From assembly GCA_009703465.1 (NCBI GenBank), contig WLGC01000053.1, forward strand, positions 1 to 6,042: DNA of 6,042 nt, in the 5' to 3' direction. A program made the translations under genes and the position numbers. Below the pieces are notes generated by a model. The model saw only the letters and a program-made list of their open reading frames with translations. It was not told the DNA's origin and did no database searches. The DNA comes from Actinomycetota bacterium. Its GTDB lineage: Bacteria; Actinomycetota; Actinomycetes; Actinomycetales; Microbacteriaceae. Below, piece by piece: positions 4,421-6,042 of the stretch; the first letter of the stretch is position 1; every line of letters starts with the position of its first letter.

Positions 4421-5993
4421 TTCACCGGCTCAAAACTTTGCTGCCAATCTTTTAGCTGCTTTTGCAAAAGCCGGAGTAAGAAATGTTTTTCTAGCACCAG
4501 GTGCGAGATCCCAAGCTCTTGCAATTGCTGCCGGTCAATTAGCCGCTGTGAAAAAAATTAATCTTCACGTCAGACTTGACGAGCGCAGCATGGGATTTAC
4601 CGCTCTTGGAATGGCACTGGCCAACTCTGAGCCATCACTGATAATTACAACCTCCGGAACTGCGGTTGCCAATTTGCATCCAGCAGTTCTAGAAGCACAC
4701 CACTCAGGAGTGCCACTAATTCTTTTGACAGCAGATCGCCCGCATGAACTGCGTGGTGTTGGTGCTAACCAAACCACAAACCAGGTTGGAATTTTTAGCG
4801 ATGCGGTGCGTGATTGTTTTGATGTTGCAGCACCTGAGGGAAAAGAATCTGAAGTTGCCGCTGCAATCGAACTAGTAGAACAAGCCATAGCCAAAAGCAT
4901 GGGCTTTGACGGTAATCAGCCTGGTCCGGTGCAACTAAACCTTGCTTTTCGCGAACCACTTTCAGCCACCAGCCCAGATGCAGCAGCACTAAATCCAAAT
5001 CTCAATTTGCCCAAGCAACGGATTGAGCAACCAGAGTTTGCCATGTTGGATGCATCTTTACCCACCGTTGTATTGGCAGGAGCCGGATCAGGTGGGGAAG
5101 CAGTTGAACTAGCAGAAGCTTTTGGTTGGCCGCTGCTTGCTGAGCCTTCCTCTGGAGCGCGTGCCGGTGCCAACGCAATCATTGCCTATCGAAGAATTCT
5201 TGAAAGCAGTGAACTTGTTGGTGAAATTCGGCGAGTAATAGTTTTTGGAAAACCAACTCTTGGCCGTGCGGCAATCAGATTGCTTTTCAAAGAAGAAGTT
5301 GAAGTCGTTGTAGTTAGAAGCAAAGTCATGGGTCACTTTGACGTTTCCAGAAGAGCGGCTCAAGTTGTTGATGAAATCGCCATTGATGACGATGTGGATT
5401 TTGAATGGCTAGAGCGCTGGCGAAAAGTAGATCAAGACATAAGACAGGCACAGAGCCAAGATGGATCATTAGATCGTGCCAGCCTGGTTGATGCCGTTTG
5501 GGCGGCAACCAGCGAATCAGATCAACTTCTGCTTGGTGCCTCAAGACTTATACGCGAAGCTGATGTTTCAGCCCCGGCTAAACCAATCAGAGTTTTCTCT
5601 AACCGGGGCCTTGCCGGAATTGATGGAACGGTTGCAACAGCTACCGGTATCGCAATGGCGCTACCGGAGGGCACAACCAGGGCGCTAATCGGCGATCTGA
5701 CATTGCTACACGATGCTTCATCACTGGTTATTGATCCGGCAGATGGTGAGTTGAACATTCAGCTGGTAGTAGGAAATGACGGCGGCGGAACAATTTTTAA
5801 TGGCCTAGAAATGGCCGATCAGTTAGATGCGGCTACTTTTAAAAAGCTCTTCACCACACCGCAGCAGGTTGATCTTTGGCACCTAGCCCAGGCCTACGGC
5901 TGGAACTATGTTCGGGTAGAAAGCAACCCAGAGCTAGAGCAAGCACTAAAGACTCCAGCTCGTGTACTGATTGATGTTCGTTTAGAAAACTAA
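4395..5993 (+). CDS. menD: SEPHCHC synthase MenD (thiamine diphosphate-dependent)
   Basis: MenD joins 2-oxoglutarate, after decarboxylation, to isochorismate, making SEPHCHC in the first committed menaquinone step. From the ATG at 4395 it has 532 aa, in the normal range. The N-terminal Pyr domain contains LAPGARS (33-39), DERSMGF with ThDP-activating E63 (E55 in E. coli), TTSGTAVANLHPAVLEA (85-101), TADRPHEL (112-119) and GANQ (123-126). The middle domain spans ~205-345. The C-terminal PP domain has GASRLIR (381-387, S383 and R387 matching E. coli S391 and R395), SNRGLAGIDG (402-411), GDLTLLHD (433-440) and VVGNDGGGTIF (458-468), which form the Mg-ThDP site. One oddity is that the usual PGSRS reads PGARS, so Ala37 replaces the position of E. 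coli Ser32. The start overlaps the preceding gene by 26 nt and has a GAGG site. The stop codon overlaps that of the convergent downstream gene. Confidence 0.97.
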   Translation: MTSLPVTNSSPAQNFAANLLAAFAKAGVRNVFLAPGARSQALAIAAGQLAAVKKINLHVRLDERSMGFTALGMALANSEPSLIITTSGTAVANLHPAVLEAHHSGVPLILLTADRPHELRGVGANQTTNQVGIFSDAVRDCFDVAAPEGKESEVAAAIELVEQAIAKSMGFDGNQPGPVQLNLAFREPLSATSPDAAALNPNLNLPKQRIEQPEFAMLDASLPTVVLAGAGSGGEAVELAEAFGWPLLAEPSSGARAGANAIIAYRRILESSELVGEIRRVIVFGKPTLGRAAIRLLFKEEVEVVVVRSKVMGHFDVSRRAAQVVDEIAIDDDVDFEWLERWRKVDQDIRQAQSQDGSLDRASLVDAVWAATSESDQLLLGASRLIREADVSAPAKPIRVFSNRGLAGIDGTVATATGIAMALPEGTTRALIGDLTLLHDASSLVIDPADGELNIQLVVGNDGGGTIFNGLEMADQLDAATFKKLFTTPQQVDLWHLAQAYGWNYVRVESNPELEQALKTPARVLIDVRLEN

Positions 5994-6042
5994 AGCGCTT
6001 CTTTGATGGGGCGGAACTTCAGTTCTGTTTCAGAGAGCTCTG
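5990..6042 (-). CDS. C-terminal end of probable isochorismate synthase (MenF/EntC family)
   Basis: Only 17 codons plus the stop are inside the window, reading ELSETELKFRPIKEAL before TAG. Chorismate-binding isochorismate synthases commonly end with an E-x-x-E-T-x-x-K pattern, which includes Mg-binding glutamate, followed by a short helix. This tail fits that pattern, and the enzyme would supply isochorismate to the adjacent MenD. The evidence is short, and the identity rests jointly on the motif and on the men context. The stop codon (5990-5992) overlaps the menD TAA (5991-5993), so the two genes converge with a 4-bp overlap. Confidence 0.6.
   Translation of the reverse strand, partial: ELSETELKFRPIKEAL

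Noticed and set aside
160..5650. Recurrent ACCGGT/TACCGGT sequences scattered through the window
   Set aside because: They occur within coding sequence as ordinary Thr-Gly or Pro-Val type codon pairs, in different frames and with no regular spacing, so they do not form a repeat array or regulator site set.
4565..5758. Several leftward open frames of 67-111 codons and a short rightward one inside menD
   Set aside because: They are antisense or alternate-frame shadows of menD. None has a promoter or ribosome-binding site, and the translations are Ser/Ala/Pro-biased without motifs.
5993..6000. AAGCGCTT palindrome just after menD
   Set aside because: It is only 8 bp with no loop or T-tract, and it lies within the coding end of the leftward gene. 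It is too short to call a terminator.
1..6042. Search for mobile elements, CRISPR repeats, tRNA/rRNA, riboswitches or a novel defence-type system
   Set aside because: Nearly every base is taken by recognisable menaquinone genes or two small membrane proteins. No direct repeats, transposase or integrase motifs, tRNA-like folds or unexplained gaps longer than 40 bp are visible.

Overview
The window is most of a menaquinone (vitamin K2) biosynthesis locus. The organism is very probably an actinobacterium. MenB and MenC follow the actinobacterial sequence pattern closely, MenE is the short (~370 aa) form, and a DUF4229 membrane protein lies among the men genes, as it does in many Microbacteriaceae and relatives. 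By eye the base composition is moderate (about half G+C, not counted), with tight spacing and short overlaps. That would suit a streamlined, lower-GC Microbacteriaceae member such as the freshwater or marine Luna/Rhodoluna/Aquiluna type. The family-level placement is an inference.

Layout: menC (o-succinylbenzoate synthase) runs leftward from 888 and leaves the window at base 1. Only 17 bp away, menB starts rightward at 906, followed by menE (9-nt gap) and menA (4-nt overlap, TTG start). menA converges on a leftward DUF4229 gene (3861-4103). This gene is divergent from a small single-pass membrane protein gene (4142-4420), whose 3' end overlaps menD (4395-5993). The last 53 bases hold the 3' end of a leftward gene whose tail resembles isochorismate synthase (menF/entC family). 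Its stop codon overlaps the menD stop codon.

Pathway: chorismate is converted to isochorismate by MenF (right edge), then to SEPHCHC by MenD. After the MenH step, which is not visible here, MenC makes o-succinylbenzoate. MenE activates this to OSB-CoA, MenB closes the ring to DHNA-CoA, and after thioester hydrolysis MenA prenylates DHNA to demethylmenaquinone at the membrane. The final methyltransferase (MenG/UbiE) and MenH/thioesterase are not in the window.

Expression: all four genes that begin a transcription unit (menC, menB, DUF4229, small membrane protein) lack a Shine-Dalgarno sequence. Each has a TAGACT or TAGTCT hexamer ending exactly 6 nt before its start codon, which is the geometry of leaderless mRNAs. 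In the menC/menB gap the two opposed -10 hexamers interlock on one 7-bp palindrome centred exactly midway between the two start codons. The internal genes menA and menD instead have GAGG ribosome-binding sites. No mobile element, CRISPR array, tRNA or rRNA is visible. The locus is largely ordinary. The promoter architecture, a few active-site substitutions (MenE His to Tyr, MenD Ser to Ala) and the small membrane protein are the points worth a second look.
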